Shown: positions 1 through 13,671, counted from the first letter of the stretch. The stretch: 64,000 bases of DNA from Acidovorax sp. Leaf160 (GCF_001424265.1 NZ_LMOV01000025.1:67843-131842), one strand, 5' to 3'. The notes: generated from the sequence alone by a model not told the origin. Numbers and translations: made by a program.

Positions 1-781
1 CGCGGGCCAAGGCTTCGAGCGCTTGGCCGCGGCGGGGGTGGAAGTCCTCGTAGGTCCCGGTTCCGCTGCATCGCGTGACCTGAACATCGGCTTCTTCAGC
101 CGCATGATCCGCGGCACGCCCTGGGTTCGAATGAAAGCGGCCGTGTCCCTGGACGGCGCCACCGCACTCGCCAATGGCGCTAGCCAGTGGATTACGTCAG
201 CGGCGGCGCGGGCGGATGGGCAAGCCTGGCGAGCCCGAGCCTGCGGCGTGCTCACCGGCATCGGCACCTTGCTCGAGGATGATCCGTTGCTGAACGTCCG
301 GGAGGTGGCGACCCCTCGTCAGCCCCACCTGGTGATTGTGGACAGCCGCCTGCAGACTCCGCTGCATGCCAAGCTCTGGCAGGCGTCCGACCGATCGGTC
401 CTGATCTACTCGGCGCATGCCGAACCCGAACGGAGCAACGCGCTGCAGGCGCTGGGCGCCGAAGTGATCGACCTTCCCAATGCCGCCGGAAAAGTGGATC
501 TCTCCGCCATGCTGCGGGACCTCGGCGCCCGCGGAATCAACGAACTTCACGTCGAAGCCGGGCACAAGCTCAATGGCTCTCTGGTGAGAGAGGGGCTTGT
601 GGATGAATTGCTGCTCTACGTTGCGCCCAAGCTGCTTGGCGCAGGCGCACAGGGCCTGGCCGAGTGGGGGCCGCTGCAGGAACTGGGGCACGCACTCTCC
701 CTGGAATTCGAAACCGTCGAGCCGGTTGGATCGGATTTACGCATCGTGGCACGAGTTGCCGGGCGGGCTGCCTTCGGCTGA
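1..781 (+). CDS. ribD: RibD, 3' part: 5-amino-6-(5-phosphoribosylamino)uracil reductase domain (5'-truncated)
   Basis: Open from the window edge (reading from base 2) to TGA at 779-781, about 259 codons. It starts at the end of the deaminase half (RDLNIGFFSRM) and then carries the whole RibD reductase domain, beginning MKAAVSLDGATA. The family is a bifunctional deaminase/reductase of about 370 residues that carries out steps 2 and 3 of riboflavin synthesis with NADPH; here the N-terminal zinc deaminase half lies outside the window. There is a TTG at base 23, but the upstream codons (GQGFER) are still in frame and RibD-like, so it is not the start. Upstream regulation cannot be seen. Confidence 0.9.
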   Translation, partial: AGQGFERLAAAGVEVLVGPGSAASRDLNIGFFSRMIRGTPWVRMKAAVSLDGATALANGASQWITSAAARADGQAWRARACGVLTGIGTLLEDDPLLNVREVATPRQPHLVIVDSRLQTPLHAKLWQASDRSVLIYSAHAEPERSNALQALGAEVIDLPNAAGKVDLSAMLRDLGARGINELHVEAGHKLNGSLVREGLVDELLLYVAPKLLGAGAQGLAEWGPLQELGHALSLEFETVEPVGSDLRIVARVAGRAAFG

Positions 782-903
782 GCCGACGGGCAGCCACGAT
801 TCGGCGGGGCCCGACCCGTCCCGATCAGCGCGCCTGTCCGACACCGGATGCGGGTTAAACAACGGTATACCAGCGGACTCTGTTGCTACCTGACGCGGCC
901 CCT

Positions 904-2970
<2,067 letters not shown>

Positions 2971-3010
2971 CCATCCGGTTAGACGGTGCCGCGATCGCCA
3001 CCAGGGTGCA

Positions 3011-3970
3011 TCAGCCTGGCTGCTGCGCCTCCACCCAAAGGCTGATCTCCCGCTGATCGGTCATCGTGCGGACGTGCTGGAACGCCGCCTCGGCCTCCGG
3101 GTAGCGGCGGCGCAGCAGATTGAGCCATTGCTTCAGCCGCCCTGCCCGCTGCCGGGGTTCCAGGCCGTCGCAGACCAGCTGCCAGAACAGGGCAAGCTGC
3201 GGCAGCAGCGCCGACCATGGCAGCGCGAATCGCTCGGCGGCCCCTGCATCGGCCGCGCGAATGGCCAGTCCCAGGCCCGGGTCGGCGACGATGCCCCGCC
3301 CGAGCATCAGCGCGCTGGCGCCAGACACCTCGCGGCAGCGCAGCGCGTCTTCCACGGTCCAGATCTCGCCATTGGCGACCACCGGAATCCGCACGGCAGC
3401 GCGAATCGCCGGAATCTGCTCCCAATATGCCGGCGGGCGATAGCCGTCGGCCTTGGTGCGCGCATGCACGACCAGTTCGCAGGCGCCGCCGCTTTCCATC
3501 GCCTGCGCACACTCGATGGCCCGGCTGGCATCGTCGTAGCCCAGCCGCATCTTCGCGGACACCGGCAGAGGGGCCGGCACCGCGCGGCGCACGGCAGCCA
3601 CCAGCCCGGCGATGCGCTCCGGCTCGCGCAGCAAGGCGGCGCCGCCACCGTGCCGGTTGACCACCTTGGCCGGGCAGCCGAAATTCAGATCGATGCCCTC
3701 CGGCCCCAGCTCGGCCAGGCGGGCGGCGTTCTCGGCCAGGCTCGCCGGGTCGGAGCCCAGCAGCTGCGCCCGTACCGGCACGCCCGCCAGCGTGCGCCCG
3801 CCGTTCGTCAGCTCCGGGATGTAGCGCAGGAACACCTTGTCGGGCAGCAGCGTGCCGGTCACGCGGATGAATTCGGACACGCAGCGGTCCACGCCCCCCA
3901 CCCGGGTCAGCACGTCGCGCAGCACGAAGTCGAGCAGGCCCTCCATGGGCGCCAGCAGCAGCGTGGTCAT
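3011..3970 (-). CDS. dusC: tRNA-dihydrouridine(16) synthase DusC
   Basis: 319 residues from the ATG at 3970 (MTTLLLAPMEG). An FMN-dependent TIM-barrel enzyme that reduces uridine to dihydrouridine in the tRNA D-loop using NADPH. Seen: the N-terminal APMEG flavin loop, NFGCPAK with catalytic Cys99 (E. coli DusC uses Cys98), the KMRLG strand, HARTK and the phosphate-binding VVANGEIW and MLGRG segments. Length and C-terminal helical region (WLNLLRRRYPEA) match DusC rather than DusA or DusB. An upstream in-frame ATG at 3991 gives seven unlikely extra residues. A dispersed repeat copy lies just upstream. Confidence 0.93.
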   Translation of the reverse strand: MTTLLLAPMEGLLDFVLRDVLTRVGGVDRCVSEFIRVTGTLLPDKVFLRYIPELTNGGRTLAGVPVRAQLLGSDPASLAENAARLAELGPEGIDLNFGCPAKVVNRHGGGAALLREPERIAGLVAAVRRAVPAPLPVSAKMRLGYDDASRAIECAQAMESGGACELVVHARTKADGYRPPAYWEQIPAIRAAVRIPVVANGEIWTVEDALRCREVSGASALMLGRGIVADPGLGLAIRAADAGAAERFALPWSALLPQLALFWQLVCDGLEPRQRAGRLKQWLNLLRRRYPEAEAAFQHVRTMTDQREISLWVEAQQPG

Positions 3971-4023
3971 GGCGCGGCCCGCCCGATGCAAGCCTGGGTG
4001 GCGAGCACCCGCTTTCGTTGGAA

Positions 4024-4091
4024 TTCAAGCATCAAAAAGCCTTCCAGCGCCCATCCATAAAGCGCCATTAGCTATGGTTTTAATAGCAAAA
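4024..4091 (-). repeat. Dispersed AT-rich repeat, copy 1
   Basis: On the minus strand it reads TTTGCTATT, then ATAGCT, then a GC core with GGCGCT and GGGCGCT, then CTTTTTGATGC. This is one member of a 13-copy family in this window whose shared parts are TTTGCTAT, ATAGCTGC, two GCGC-containing arms that can pair, and a terminal (A)GCTATT or TTTTTGA. It sits between dusC and the next plus-strand gene. Confidence 0.75.
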
Positions 4092-4190
4092 CGCATTCGC
4101 AAGCCCACCGCCTGCCACGACGCCCGTCATGGCCATGTCACTGCGGCGGTGTGCAATGGCACGCAGTGCGCTCCGTGCCACCCCCACCCC

Positions 4191-4685
4191 ATGCCGCTGC
4201 TTCTGAAAACCGACAAAGCCCGCCACGAACTCTCGCCCGGCGTCCGCACGCTGAGCCTGCGCGAGCGCTCGCTGCTGCTGCTGGCTGACGGCCGGCCGCT
4301 CGCGGAGCTGCAGGCCATGTACAACGGCGTCGGCGCCGAGATGGTGGCCGAGCTGCTCCGCCAGGGGTATCTGGCCGAGCCGGTCGCCGCCAACGCCCCA
4401 GGCAGTGCTTCAGGCAGTGTTCCAGGCAGCGCGCCGGCACCCTCGCAGGCGCTGCGCTCACTGGCCGGCACGCGCATGTACCTGTTCGACATCTGCGAGC
4501 GCATGTTCTCGCGCCGCCACGCCGAGCTGGCCCAGCGCTTCCGCGACGCCCTGCGCAGCGCGCGTGACCGCGACAGCATGCTGGACGTGGGCGAGGCGTT
4601 GCTGGACGAGATCACCGTCATGGCGGGCGCGCAGCGCGCCGCGTCGGTGCGCGAACGCATGGAACAACTGCTGCCGGCCGGATGA
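4191..4685 (+). CDS. Conserved-looking hypothetical protein
   Basis: 164 residues from the ATG at 4191; the frame is open further upstream but through a dispersed repeat and without coding character. The N-terminal third (LSLRERSLLLLADG... AELLRQGYL) reads like a small winged-helix-type fold. A Gly/Ser/Pro linker follows near residues 68-82, built from 12-bp DNA repeats, then a helical C-terminal half rich in Arg and Glu (HAELAQRFRDALRSARDRD). I do not recognise a family or catalytic motif. It is soluble with no signal peptide. It converges on the methyltransferase gene, only 55 nt away. Confidence 0.65.
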   Translation: MPLLLKTDKARHELSPGVRTLSLRERSLLLLADGRPLAELQAMYNGVGAEMVAELLRQGYLAEPVAANAPGSASGSVPGSAPAPSQALRSLAGTRMYLFDICERMFSRRHAELAQRFRDALRSARDRDSMLDVGEALLDEITVMAGAQRAASVRERMEQLLPAG

Positions 4686-4740
4686 ACGGCGCGCGCCGCG
4701 CCAGCCGCAGCCGCAGTTGCAGCCGCAGCAGCCGGTGCGG

Positions 4741-5937
4741 TCACACCGCCGCCAGCCGCCAGAGCGAAGTGACCTCGGCCGCACGGGCGGCATGCAGCGG
4801 GTCCTGCGCGTCCGCAGACTTGCCGTGGCGCGGCTTCACGTCGTGCCGCTGCACCACGCGCAGGCCCGCCTGGTCGATCCACTCCAGCAGCTGCGCCCGG
4901 CTGCGCAGCCCCAGGTGTTCCGCCAGATCCGACAGGATGAGCCAGCCTTCGCCGCCCGGAGCCAGATGCTCGGCCAGCCCCGCCAGAAAGCCGCGCAGCA
5001 TGCGGCTGTCTTCGTCGTACACCGCGCGCTCGATGGGCGAATTGGCACGCGCCGGCACCCACGGCGGGTTGCACACCACCAGGGGCGCCCGGCCTTCAGG
5101 GAACAGATCGGCCGACTGCAGCGCGACCTCCCCCGCCACACCCATGCGGCGCAGGTTGTCGGCCGCGCAGGCGAGGGCACGCGGGTCCTGGTCGGTCGCC
5201 ACCACCCGGGCCACGCCGCGGCGCGCCAGCACGATGGCCAGCACGGCCGTGCCGGTGCCGATATCGAAGGCCAGCGTCTTCGCGCCGGCCGGCAGCGGCG
5301 TGGTTGCGACCAGGTCCACGTATTCCCCGCGCACCGGCGAGAACACGCCGTAGTGCGGGTGGATGCGCGCCTCGGGGCCGAGCGCCGGAATGGGCACGCC
5401 CTTCTTGCGCCATTCGTGCGCGCCGACCAGCCCCAGCACCTCGCGCAGCGACACCACGCGGGCCTCGCCGCCGGGCGCGCCCCAGGCTTCGGTGAAAGCC
5501 GCCCGCAGGTCAGGGGCGCGGCGCAGTGGAATGCCGTAGTCGGCCTGGACCGGAATGAGGATCTGCGAGAGCGTGCGCGCCCGCTGGGCCTGCGCCTGCC
5601 GGTGCAGGTGGAAAGCCTGCGAGGGCAGGGCCGGAACCTGCGCACCCGGTGCCTCAGGCGCCCGGGCCCGGGCGCGGGCCTTGGCGCCGCCGGCAGCGCG
5701 GCCGCGCGGCGCATCGGCCCGGCGGGCCAGCGCCTGCAGCAACTGCCGCGCGTTATGGAAGTCGCCAGCCCAGAGCAGGCCGGTGCCTTCGCATGCCAGG
5801 CGATACGCCTTGTCGGCTGCCAGCGTGTCGTCGGCGAGCAGCACGCGCCGCGGTGCGGGCGCGCCGCTCTCGGCTTGCCAGAGCGCGCTCTGCGCCTGGC
5901 CGGAGGCGTCTTGCCAGTGGATCGTGGAGGGGGTCAT
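4741..5937 (-). CDS. Class I SAM-dependent methyltransferase (small-domain/PrmC-RsmC-like)
   Basis: 398 residues, ATG at 5937. Motif I DIGTGTA at 225-231 and motif IV NPPW at 290-293 mark a Rossmann-fold methyltransferase of the kind acting on exocyclic amines of nucleobases or on glutamine side chains. PHYGVFSPVRGEY precedes motif I, as in HemK/PrmC-like proteins. The N-terminal 110 residues contain an Ala/Arg-rich low-complexity stretch (about 72-100) and are probably a separate substrate-binding part. The real substrate cannot be read from the sequence; rRNA, tRNA or a protein are all possible. Confidence 0.8.
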   Translation of the reverse strand: MTPSTIHWQDASGQAQSALWQAESGAPAPRRVLLADDTLAADKAYRLACEGTGLLWAGDFHNARQLLQALARRADAPRGRAAGGAKARARARAPEAPGAQVPALPSQAFHLHRQAQAQRARTLSQILIPVQADYGIPLRRAPDLRAAFTEAWGAPGGEARVVSLREVLGLVGAHEWRKKGVPIPALGPEARIHPHYGVFSPVRGEYVDLVATTPLPAGAKTLAFDIGTGTAVLAIVLARRGVARVVATDQDPRALACAADNLRRMGVAGEVALQSADLFPEGRAPLVVCNPPWVPARANSPIERAVYDEDSRMLRGFLAGLAEHLAPGGEGWLILSDLAEHLGLRSRAQLLEWIDQAGLRVVQRHDVKPRHGKSADAQDPLHAARAAEVTSLWRLAAV

Positions 5938-6016
5938 ACGCCAAGCCTGTGAAGAGAGGAGAAAAAAGGCCTGGTGCGCCGCAGCGGGCCCGCCCGGGGC
6001 GGAGCCACCGGCGCTG

Positions 6017-6538
6017 TCAGTTCAGAGGGCGCTTGAGGCGCACTTCCTCGATCTTGACGCCGCCCACCACAGCCGTCTTGGCGGTGGACATTTCGCGCTT
6101 GAAGCCGGCGAGTTCGTGGAAGCGCAGGGCGCGCTCGTTGCGCAGCGGCACCCAGGCCGTCACGTTGGTGCAGCCTTCTTCCTGCAGGCCGTCGCGCGCG
6201 GCGTCCCACAGGGCCACACCGACGCCCTGGCTCCAGTGCGTGGGAGAGGCGTAGATGGCCCAGATCTCACCGGTGGTGGGACGGGACTTCTCATCGCGGG
6301 ACCGGTCGAAGCCGACGAAACCGACGATCTTGTCGCCATCGACGGCGACTTGCACCTGGGGCTCGCAGTACTCGATGGCTTCGCGCCAGTAGGCCTGGCG
6401 TTTCTCGACCGAAGACATCGATCGCAATTGGTCGTCTGGCAGCAGGCCTCGGTAGGCCTCGGTGGCGGATTGCGTGTGGATCTGGGCAATGGCTTTCGCG
6501 TCGCGGAGGGTAGCGGGACGAACCTGGATACTGGACAT
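6017..6538 (-). CDS. GNAT-family N-acetyltransferase
   Basis: 173 residues using the internal ATG at 6538 (MSSIQVRPAT), a typical GNAT beginning; an upstream ATG at 6580 adds 14 atypical residues. Acetyl-CoA binding is indicated by the motif A segment SQGVGVALWDAA, followed by NERALRFHELAGF, the usual motif B. Substrate unknown. The gene lies between a methyltransferase and an aldehyde dehydrogenase on the same strand, but the gaps (79 and 148 nt) do not prove co-transcription. Confidence 0.85.
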   Translation of the reverse strand: MSSIQVRPATLRDAKAIAQIHTQSATEAYRGLLPDDQLRSMSSVEKRQAYWREAIEYCEPQVQVAVDGDKIVGFVGFDRSRDEKSRPTTGEIWAIYASPTHWSQGVGVALWDAARDGLQEEGCTNVTAWVPLRNERALRFHELAGFKREMSTAKTAVVGGVKIEEVRLKRPLN

Positions 6539-6686
6539 GGGGGAACGGAAACAGATGGGAAAAAACGAAAAGAGCGGCATTGTCGCCGCAAATGGTTTTT
6601 CACCTCAACCGCTACGGTATGCCGGAGCCGCCGCGCGGCCTCTCCCACCGCTCCAGAACGGCCCGCGCAAGGCCATGCGTGGCCGT

Positions 6687-8123
6687 TCAGCTCCAGCGGC
6701 GCAGCAGCCCCATCACCTGGTCGAATCGCGCGCCATAGGGCGGATAAAGCGCGCCGCCGAGCGACCAGCGCGACTGCACCAGCACCGACTTCTGGTGGCA
6801 GAACCGCAGGAACCCGGGCTCGCCGTGGTACGCGCCCCAGCCGCTGTCGCCCACGCCGCCGAAGGGCAGGTTGTCGTGCGCGACGTGCAGCAGCGTGTCG
6901 TTCACGGTCACACCGCCGCTCACGGTGCGGCGCAGCACGGCATCGCGGTTGGCCTCGCCGCGCCCGAACCAGTAGAGCGCCAGCGGCCGCGGACCGGCGT
7001 TGATGTGCGTGATGACGTCGTCCAGCCGCTCGTAGCCCAGCACCGGCAGCACCGGGCCGAAGATCTCTTCCTGCATGACCTGCATGGCCTGCGTGGCGCC
7101 GAACACCAGCACCGGCGGCATCTGCCGCCCCACCCCGTCGCCGATGCTCTGCGGCGGCGGTGGCGGCGAACCCGGCACCGGTTCCAGCACGTGGATGTCG
7201 GCGCCCTGCGTCTGCGCCTGCTGCAGCATGGTGCGCAGCCGCGCCAGGTGCCGCGCGTTGATGACGGCGGCGTAGTCGGGGTTGCCCTCGAAGTACGGAA
7301 ACAGCTTGGCCACAGCGGCGCGGTAGGCCTCGGCGAAAGCGGCTTCGCTGCCGCGCGGCAGCAGCACGTAGTCGGGCGCGATGCAGGTCTGCCCGGCATT
7401 GAGCAGCTTGCCGTGCGCAATCTTCAGCGCAGCGTCGGCCAGGTCGCAGTCAGCGTCGATGATGCAGGGCGACTTGCCGCCCAGCTCCAGCGTGGTGGGC
7501 GTCAGGTTGACCGCAGCGGCCTGCGCGACCTTGCGGCCGATGGCGGTGGAGCCGGTGAAGACGAGGTGATCGAAGGGCAGCGATGCCACCAGGGCGGCCA
7601 CCGCCGCGTCGCCCTGCACCACGCAGAATTCATCGGGCGAGAAGAACTGCGCGACCAGTGCCGCCAGCTGGGCCGCCGTGTGCGGCGTGAGCTCGCTGGG
7701 CTTGAGCATCACGCGGTTGCCCGCCGCCAGCGCAGCCATGGCGGGCGCCAGGGCCAGCTGCACCGGGTAGTTCCACGGCGAGATGACGCCCACCACGCCC
7801 AGCGGCTGCCGTTCGATCCAGGCCTGCGCCGGCTGCAGCATGAGCGGCGTGCGCACACGCTTCGGCTTCGCCCAGCGGGCCAGGTGCCGCAGCGTGTGCT
7901 TGAGCTGAGCGCGCAGGATGAACAGGTCCGCCACCTCGGTGAGTCGCGGCGAGCGCATGCCGAAGTCGGCCTGCACGGCGGCGGCCAGCACCGGGCCATG
8001 TTCGTCCAGCAGTTTGCGCAGGCGCAGCAGGCGCTCGCGGCGCACCATCAGCGGCACGTCGGGCTGGGCGCGACTGGCCTGGCGCTGGACTTCGAACTGG
8101 TGGCGGATATCGGCAGGCGTCAT
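6687..8123 (-). CDS. calB: NAD(P)-dependent aldehyde dehydrogenase, coniferyl aldehyde dehydrogenase type
   Basis: 478 residues. The ALDH active site is complete: Asn118 in SPWNYP, Lys141 in KPSE, the nucleotide loop FTGSTAIG, general base Glu213 in LELGGKSP and nucleophile Cys247 in NAGQTCIAPDY. The Gln-Thr-Cys-Ile-Ala-Pro-Asp-Tyr context and the ~475 length, shorter than betaine-type ALDHs, fit the coniferyl-aldehyde/fatty-aldehyde class that oxidises aromatic or long-chain aldehydes to acids. The symbol rests on that resemblance, so treat it as provisional. A -10-like TATGAT lies 8 nt before the ATG, which could make the mRNA nearly leaderless. Confidence 0.82.
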   Translation of the reverse strand: MTPADIRHQFEVQRQASRAQPDVPLMVRRERLLRLRKLLDEHGPVLAAAVQADFGMRSPRLTEVADLFILRAQLKHTLRHLARWAKPKRVRTPLMLQPAQAWIERQPLGVVGVISPWNYPVQLALAPAMAALAAGNRVMLKPSELTPHTAAQLAALVAQFFSPDEFCVVQGDAAVAALVASLPFDHLVFTGSTAIGRKVAQAAAVNLTPTTLELGGKSPCIIDADCDLADAALKIAHGKLLNAGQTCIAPDYVLLPRGSEAAFAEAYRAAVAKLFPYFEGNPDYAAVINARHLARLRTMLQQAQTQGADIHVLEPVPGSPPPPPQSIGDGVGRQMPPVLVFGATQAMQVMQEEIFGPVLPVLGYERLDDVITHINAGPRPLALYWFGRGEANRDAVLRRTVSGGVTVNDTLLHVAHDNLPFGGVGDSGWGAYHGEPGFLRFCHQKSVLVQSRWSLGGALYPPYGARFDQVMGLLRRWS

Positions 8124-8216
8124 AGCTCCGCATCATAGGCAGCGGGCCGCGCACCCACGGGACGGCGGCTGCAACGGGCTGTAAGAGAGCGCTGCCGCAG
8201 GCCGGCCCTGCCCGGA

Positions 8217-8561
8217 TCAGCGCACTTCGCGCGGCTCCACGTCCACCACCTCGCGCGCGCCGGGCAGCTCGCGCGCCCGCGCCCCGGGTGCGGGTGGCTC
8301 ATCGGCGGCGGGCCCGGAGCCGCGCGCCGCCGTCCAGCGCGCGGTGCTCCGATACACCGTGCTCCAGCCGTCCCGCGGGTCCATCCGCATCACCCACGGC
8401 GTCACCGGCCGGCCGGTCAACCGCGCCCAGAGCGACCTGAGGCCCCACGCCAGCGCCAGCACGGCCACCATGGCCAGCAGGCAGACGAAGAACACGAGCC
8501 CCACCACCACCACGAATAAGCGCAGCGTCCACCGGATCAACCCGGCCACGAAATCATTCAA
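8217..8561 (-). CDS. Small single-pass membrane protein, unknown
   Basis: 114 residues from a TTG start at 8561; an AAGGGG-type ribosome site sits about 6 nt before it. One long hydrophobic helix (about residues 10-40, LFVVVVGLVFFVCLLAMVA) precedes a positively charged juxtamembrane segment (LRSLWARLTGRP) and a Pro/Ala/Arg-rich tail of about 70 residues likely in the cytoplasm. No family recognised. It lies 64 nt downstream of the clpB stop on the same strand, so it may be read through from clpB. Confidence 0.65.
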   Translation of the reverse strand: MNDFVAGLIRWTLRLFVVVVGLVFFVCLLAMVAVLALAWGLRSLWARLTGRPVTPWVMRMDPRDGWSTVYRSTARWTAARGSGPAADEPPAPGARARELPGAREVVDVEPREVR

Positions 8562-8625
8562 ACCATGCCCCTTTCTGGCGGGTGTGAGGCACGGTCAGGA
8601 CCTCACACCCATGGGGTCCAGCGCT

Positions 8626-11238
<2,613 letters not shown>

Positions 11239-11265
11239 GGTGGAAAAACCTCCGAATTGCCACGG

Positions 11266-11293
11266 ATATGCGGTCGGCAGCGGCGGATTCAAG
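11266..11293 (-). promoter_or_regulatory. Sigma-32 type promoter of clpB
   Basis: Minus strand: CTTGAA (11293-11288), 14-nt spacer, CCGCATAT (11273-11266), close to the heat-shock consensus CTTGAA / CCCCATNT. It lies 28 nt before the clpB ATG and immediately ahead of the CGGAGG ribosome site. Confidence 0.65.
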
Positions 11294-11366
11294 CCGAATC
11301 GGCAGCACCTCCAGCGGGCGGCCTGTCGGACAATGCAGGCATTCCCACCCCTTCCGGAGCCCGCCC

Positions 11367-12362
11367 ATGCCGCCCGCCGCCACGCCCGATATGTCCAGCC
11401 TTTCCCGCCGCAGCTTCACGGCCGCGGCCCTCGCCACCGCTGCCGGCTGGGCCGGCGCGCAGCCGCAGGGCGCACCCGTGCGGCTGCTGGTGGGCTTTCC
11501 GGCAGGCGCGGGCACCGACGCCATCGCCCGACTGCTGGCCGAAAAGCTCAAGGACCTGCTGCAGGCGCCCGTGGTGGTGGAAAACCGCGCCGGCGCGGGC
11601 GGGCAGATCGCCGCGCAGGCCTTGAAAGCATCGCCCCCCGACGGCCACACGCTGCTGCTCTCGCACGACCACACCATCTCGATCCTGCCGCAGGTGATTC
11701 GCAACCCCGGTTTCGCGCCCGCGACCGATTTCACGCCGGTGGCGGGCCTGGCCACGTTCTCCAACGTGCTGGCCGTGTCCGGCGGCACGCCGGCGCAAAG
11801 CGTCGAGGAGTACGTGCGCTGGGTCAAGACCCAGCGGGCCGGCAAGGACACCATCGGCGTGCCCGCGCCGGGCTCGATCCCCGAATTCCTGGTGCGGCTG
11901 ATGTCCGAGCGCTACCAGCTGGATCTGCAGGCCGCGCCCTACCGGGGCAGCGCGCCCATGACGGCCGACATGATGGGCAACCAGATCGCGGCGGGCATCG
12001 CCTCGGTGCCCGACATGATCGAGCTGCACCGCGCCGGCAAGCTGCGCATCGTGGCCGTCATCGGCGCCAAGCGCCAGCCGCTGCTGCCGCAGGTGCCCAC
12101 CTTCGGCGAACTGGGCTTCGCGCACCTGGACGACTACCCCTATTACGGCCTGTTCGCCCCGGCCGGCACGCCGCAGCCGGTCACAGGCCGCTTCGGCAAC
12201 GCGCTGCAGCAGGTGCTGGCGATGCCCGACGTGCGCGAGAAGCTCACCGCCATGGGCCTGAACGTGGCCTTCGAACCGCAGGGCCCGTTCGCAGGCCGCG
12301 TGCGCACCTACACGGCGGCGTGGGAGCGGATCATCCGCGCCAGCGGTTTCCAGCCGGCATGA
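11367..12362 (+). CDS. Bug-family (tripartite tricarboxylate transporter) periplasmic substrate-binding protein
   Basis: 331 residues with an N-terminal twin-arginine-like signal ([10 protein letters not shown] ... AGAQP), then the Bug fold: [29 protein letters not shown] and PDGHTLLL are family hallmarks. These receptors bind carboxylates or amino acids in the periplasm and are greatly expanded in Burkholderiales, mostly as orphans without linked TctA/TctB membrane genes, as here. The start at 11367 follows a GGAG; MSSLSRR at 11391 is an alternative that shortens the signal. It is divergent from clpB. Confidence 0.88.
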   Translation: MPPAATPDMSSLSRRSFTAAALATAAGWAGAQPQGAPVRLLVGFPAGAGTDAIARLLAEKLKDLLQAPVVVENRAGAGGQIAAQALKASPPDGHTLLLSHDHTISILPQVIRNPGFAPATDFTPVAGLATFSNVLAVSGGTPAQSVEEYVRWVKTQRAGKDTIGVPAPGSIPEFLVRLMSERYQLDLQAAPYRGSAPMTADMMGNQIAAGIASVPDMIELHRAGKLRIVAVIGAKRQPLLPQVPTFGELGFAHLDDYPYYGLFAPAGTPQPVTGRFGNALQQVLAMPDVREKLTAMGLNVAFEPQGPFAGRVRTYTAAWERIIRASGFQPA

Positions 12363-12394
12363 CGCTGGAGACGGGCCGGCACGCACCGCCGGCT

Positions 12395-12462
12395 CAATTC
12401 CAGCTATTTGGGCCTCTGGCGCTTGTTGAGCCTCGGCCTTTAGCTATTCAATTCATAGCAAA
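12395..12462 (-). repeat. Dispersed AT-rich repeat, copy 2
   Basis: On the minus strand it follows the moaE stop TAG directly: TTTGCTATG, AATAGCT, an AAGCGCC-containing core, then AAATAGCTGG. It ends between the convergent Bug receptor and moaE and may act as their terminator. Confidence 0.75.
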
Positions 12463-12966
12463 CTAGACGGCAGGCGCATTCGTCGCCCGGATGCCCCAGC
12501 GCGCCAGCGCCGCGTCGTCCGACACGCGCGCGTCCACCCAGCGCGCGCCCTCGGGCGTGGCTTCCTTCTTCCAGAACGGGGCCTGGGTCTTGAGGTAGTC
12601 CATCAGGAATTCGCAGGCCTCGAAACTCGCGCCCCGGTGGGCCGAGCTGACGGCCACCAGCACGATCTGGTCGAGCGGCGCGAGCAGCCCCACGCGGTGG
12701 ATCACCCGGGCGCCGAAGATGTCGAAGCGCGCCAGCGCCTCGTCGATCATGGCCTCGATGGATTTCTCGGTCATGCCGGGGTAGTGCTCCAGTTCCATCG
12801 ACGCCACGCTCTGGCCGTCGCTGCGGTCGCGCACCACGCCGACGAAGCTGCACACGGCGCCCACGCGGGCGTCGGCAGCGCGCAGCGCGGCCAGTTCGGC
12901 CGCCACGTCGAAATCGGCGGTCTGGATGGAAACGCGGGGCGTGGCGGTCTGCATGGGCGCCTTCAT
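12463..12966 (-). CDS. moaE: Molybdopterin synthase catalytic subunit MoaE
   Basis: 167 residues from the ATG at 12966, favoured because it overlaps the upstream small ORF's stop as ATGA; MQTATP at 12954 is the alternative. MoaE transfers sulfur from the MoaD C-terminal thiocarboxylate to precursor Z. Seen: VGAVCSFVGVVRD, LELEHYPGM-like MELEHYPGM, VAVSSAHRG and the active-site lysine region APFWKKEAT. The partner MoaD is encoded at 15242-15559, separated by the DapA-like gene. Confidence 0.95.
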   Translation of the reverse strand: MKAPMQTATPRVSIQTADFDVAAELAALRAADARVGAVCSFVGVVRDRSDGQSVASMELEHYPGMTEKSIEAMIDEALARFDIFGARVIHRVGLLAPLDQIVLVAVSSAHRGASFEACEFLMDYLKTQAPFWKKEATPEGARWVDARVSDDAALARWGIRATNAPAV

Positions 12967-13202
12967 GGCGAACGGTGCAGGCGCGGGGCCGAGAGCAGCA
13001 CCAGGTGCTCGGCCACCACCGTCTCCAGCTGGCGGCCGGCAGCCGGGGCGCCAGGCGCCGCCAGCGCGGCCTGCAGGCGCTTCAGGTCGGCCACGGTGGG
13101 CGCCACGCGGATCTGCGCAGTGGCGCCCGCCACGTTGCCGACCTTGACGAGCGCCATGATCTTCTGGGTCCATTCGTTGGAGTTGTGGGAATTGCGGGCC
13201 AT
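12963..13202 (-). CDS. Small hypothetical protein coupled to moaE
   Basis: 79 residues (MARNSHNSNEWTQKI...). Its TGA overlaps the moaE ATG (ATGA, 12963-12966), a classical sign of translational coupling. The middle (VGNVAGATAQIRVAPTVADLKRLQAAL) is a charged helix-like segment; no catalytic motif or signal peptide. It might be a Moco accessory or just a leader for moaE. The overlap argues that it is translated. Confidence 0.55.
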   Translation of the reverse strand: MARNSHNSNEWTQKIMALVKVGNVAGATAQIRVAPTVADLKRLQAALAAPGAPAAGRQLETVVAEHLVLLSAPRLHRSP

Positions 13203-13392
13203 GCGGGTCAGTGTGTCTGTCGGTCGATGTATCGGGATTGGCGGGGCCGGTGGCAGGCGCCCGGGCGTTGCAGCGCGTTGAAAGAGCGGGCCGTGCCATC
13301 ATCTGGGGGCCTCCCGTTTCGCTTTCGCGCTGCCGGGGCTGCGCCAGCGCTCGGCCTGCGCGCTCCTCGCCCGGCACTTTAACGCCCCCGCC

Positions 13393-13647
13393 ATGGCCAC
13401 ACAGACCATCACCACCGACCGCTACAAGCTTTTCCCGTCGCCGCGCAACCAGCACCGCGTGGTGTTCGAGCACGAGGTCTTCGTGCCCCACCCCTACGCC
13501 ATCATCGACCTGCCCAGCTTCGACCTCGGCGGCAAATACAGCCTGTTCGCCGCCTGCCGCCTGGCCGACATGAAGATGGGCCAGCTCGTCACGTTCGAGC
13601 TGACCGAAGACATGGCGCGCTTCGAATCGCGCTTCACGCCGGACTGA
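13393..13647 (+). CDS. Hypothetical protein, 84 residues
   Basis: MATQTITTDRYKLFPSP..., a compact beta-rich sequence (HRVVFEHEVFVPHPYAIIDLPS, GKYSLFAACRLADMKMGQLVTFELTEDMARFE) without signal peptide or membrane segment. I do not recognise the family. Codon third positions are strongly GC-biased, as in neighbouring true genes, which supports coding. It is followed after 24 nt by another small ORF on the same strand, so the two probably form an operon. Confidence 0.55.
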   Translation: MATQTITTDRYKLFPSPRNQHRVVFEHEVFVPHPYAIIDLPSFDLGGKYSLFAACRLADMKMGQLVTFELTEDMARFESRFTPD

Positions 13648-13671
13648 AAGCCAGCCCAGGACCGACCCAGC

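Noticed and set aside
11367-12362. Complete tripartite tricarboxylate transporter
   Set aside because: Only the periplasmic receptor is present; no TctA or TctB membrane genes lie nearby.
13281-13392. Molybdenum-cofactor riboswitch near the Moco genes
   Set aside because: No recognisable Moco riboswitch core was seen in this gap or before mobB.
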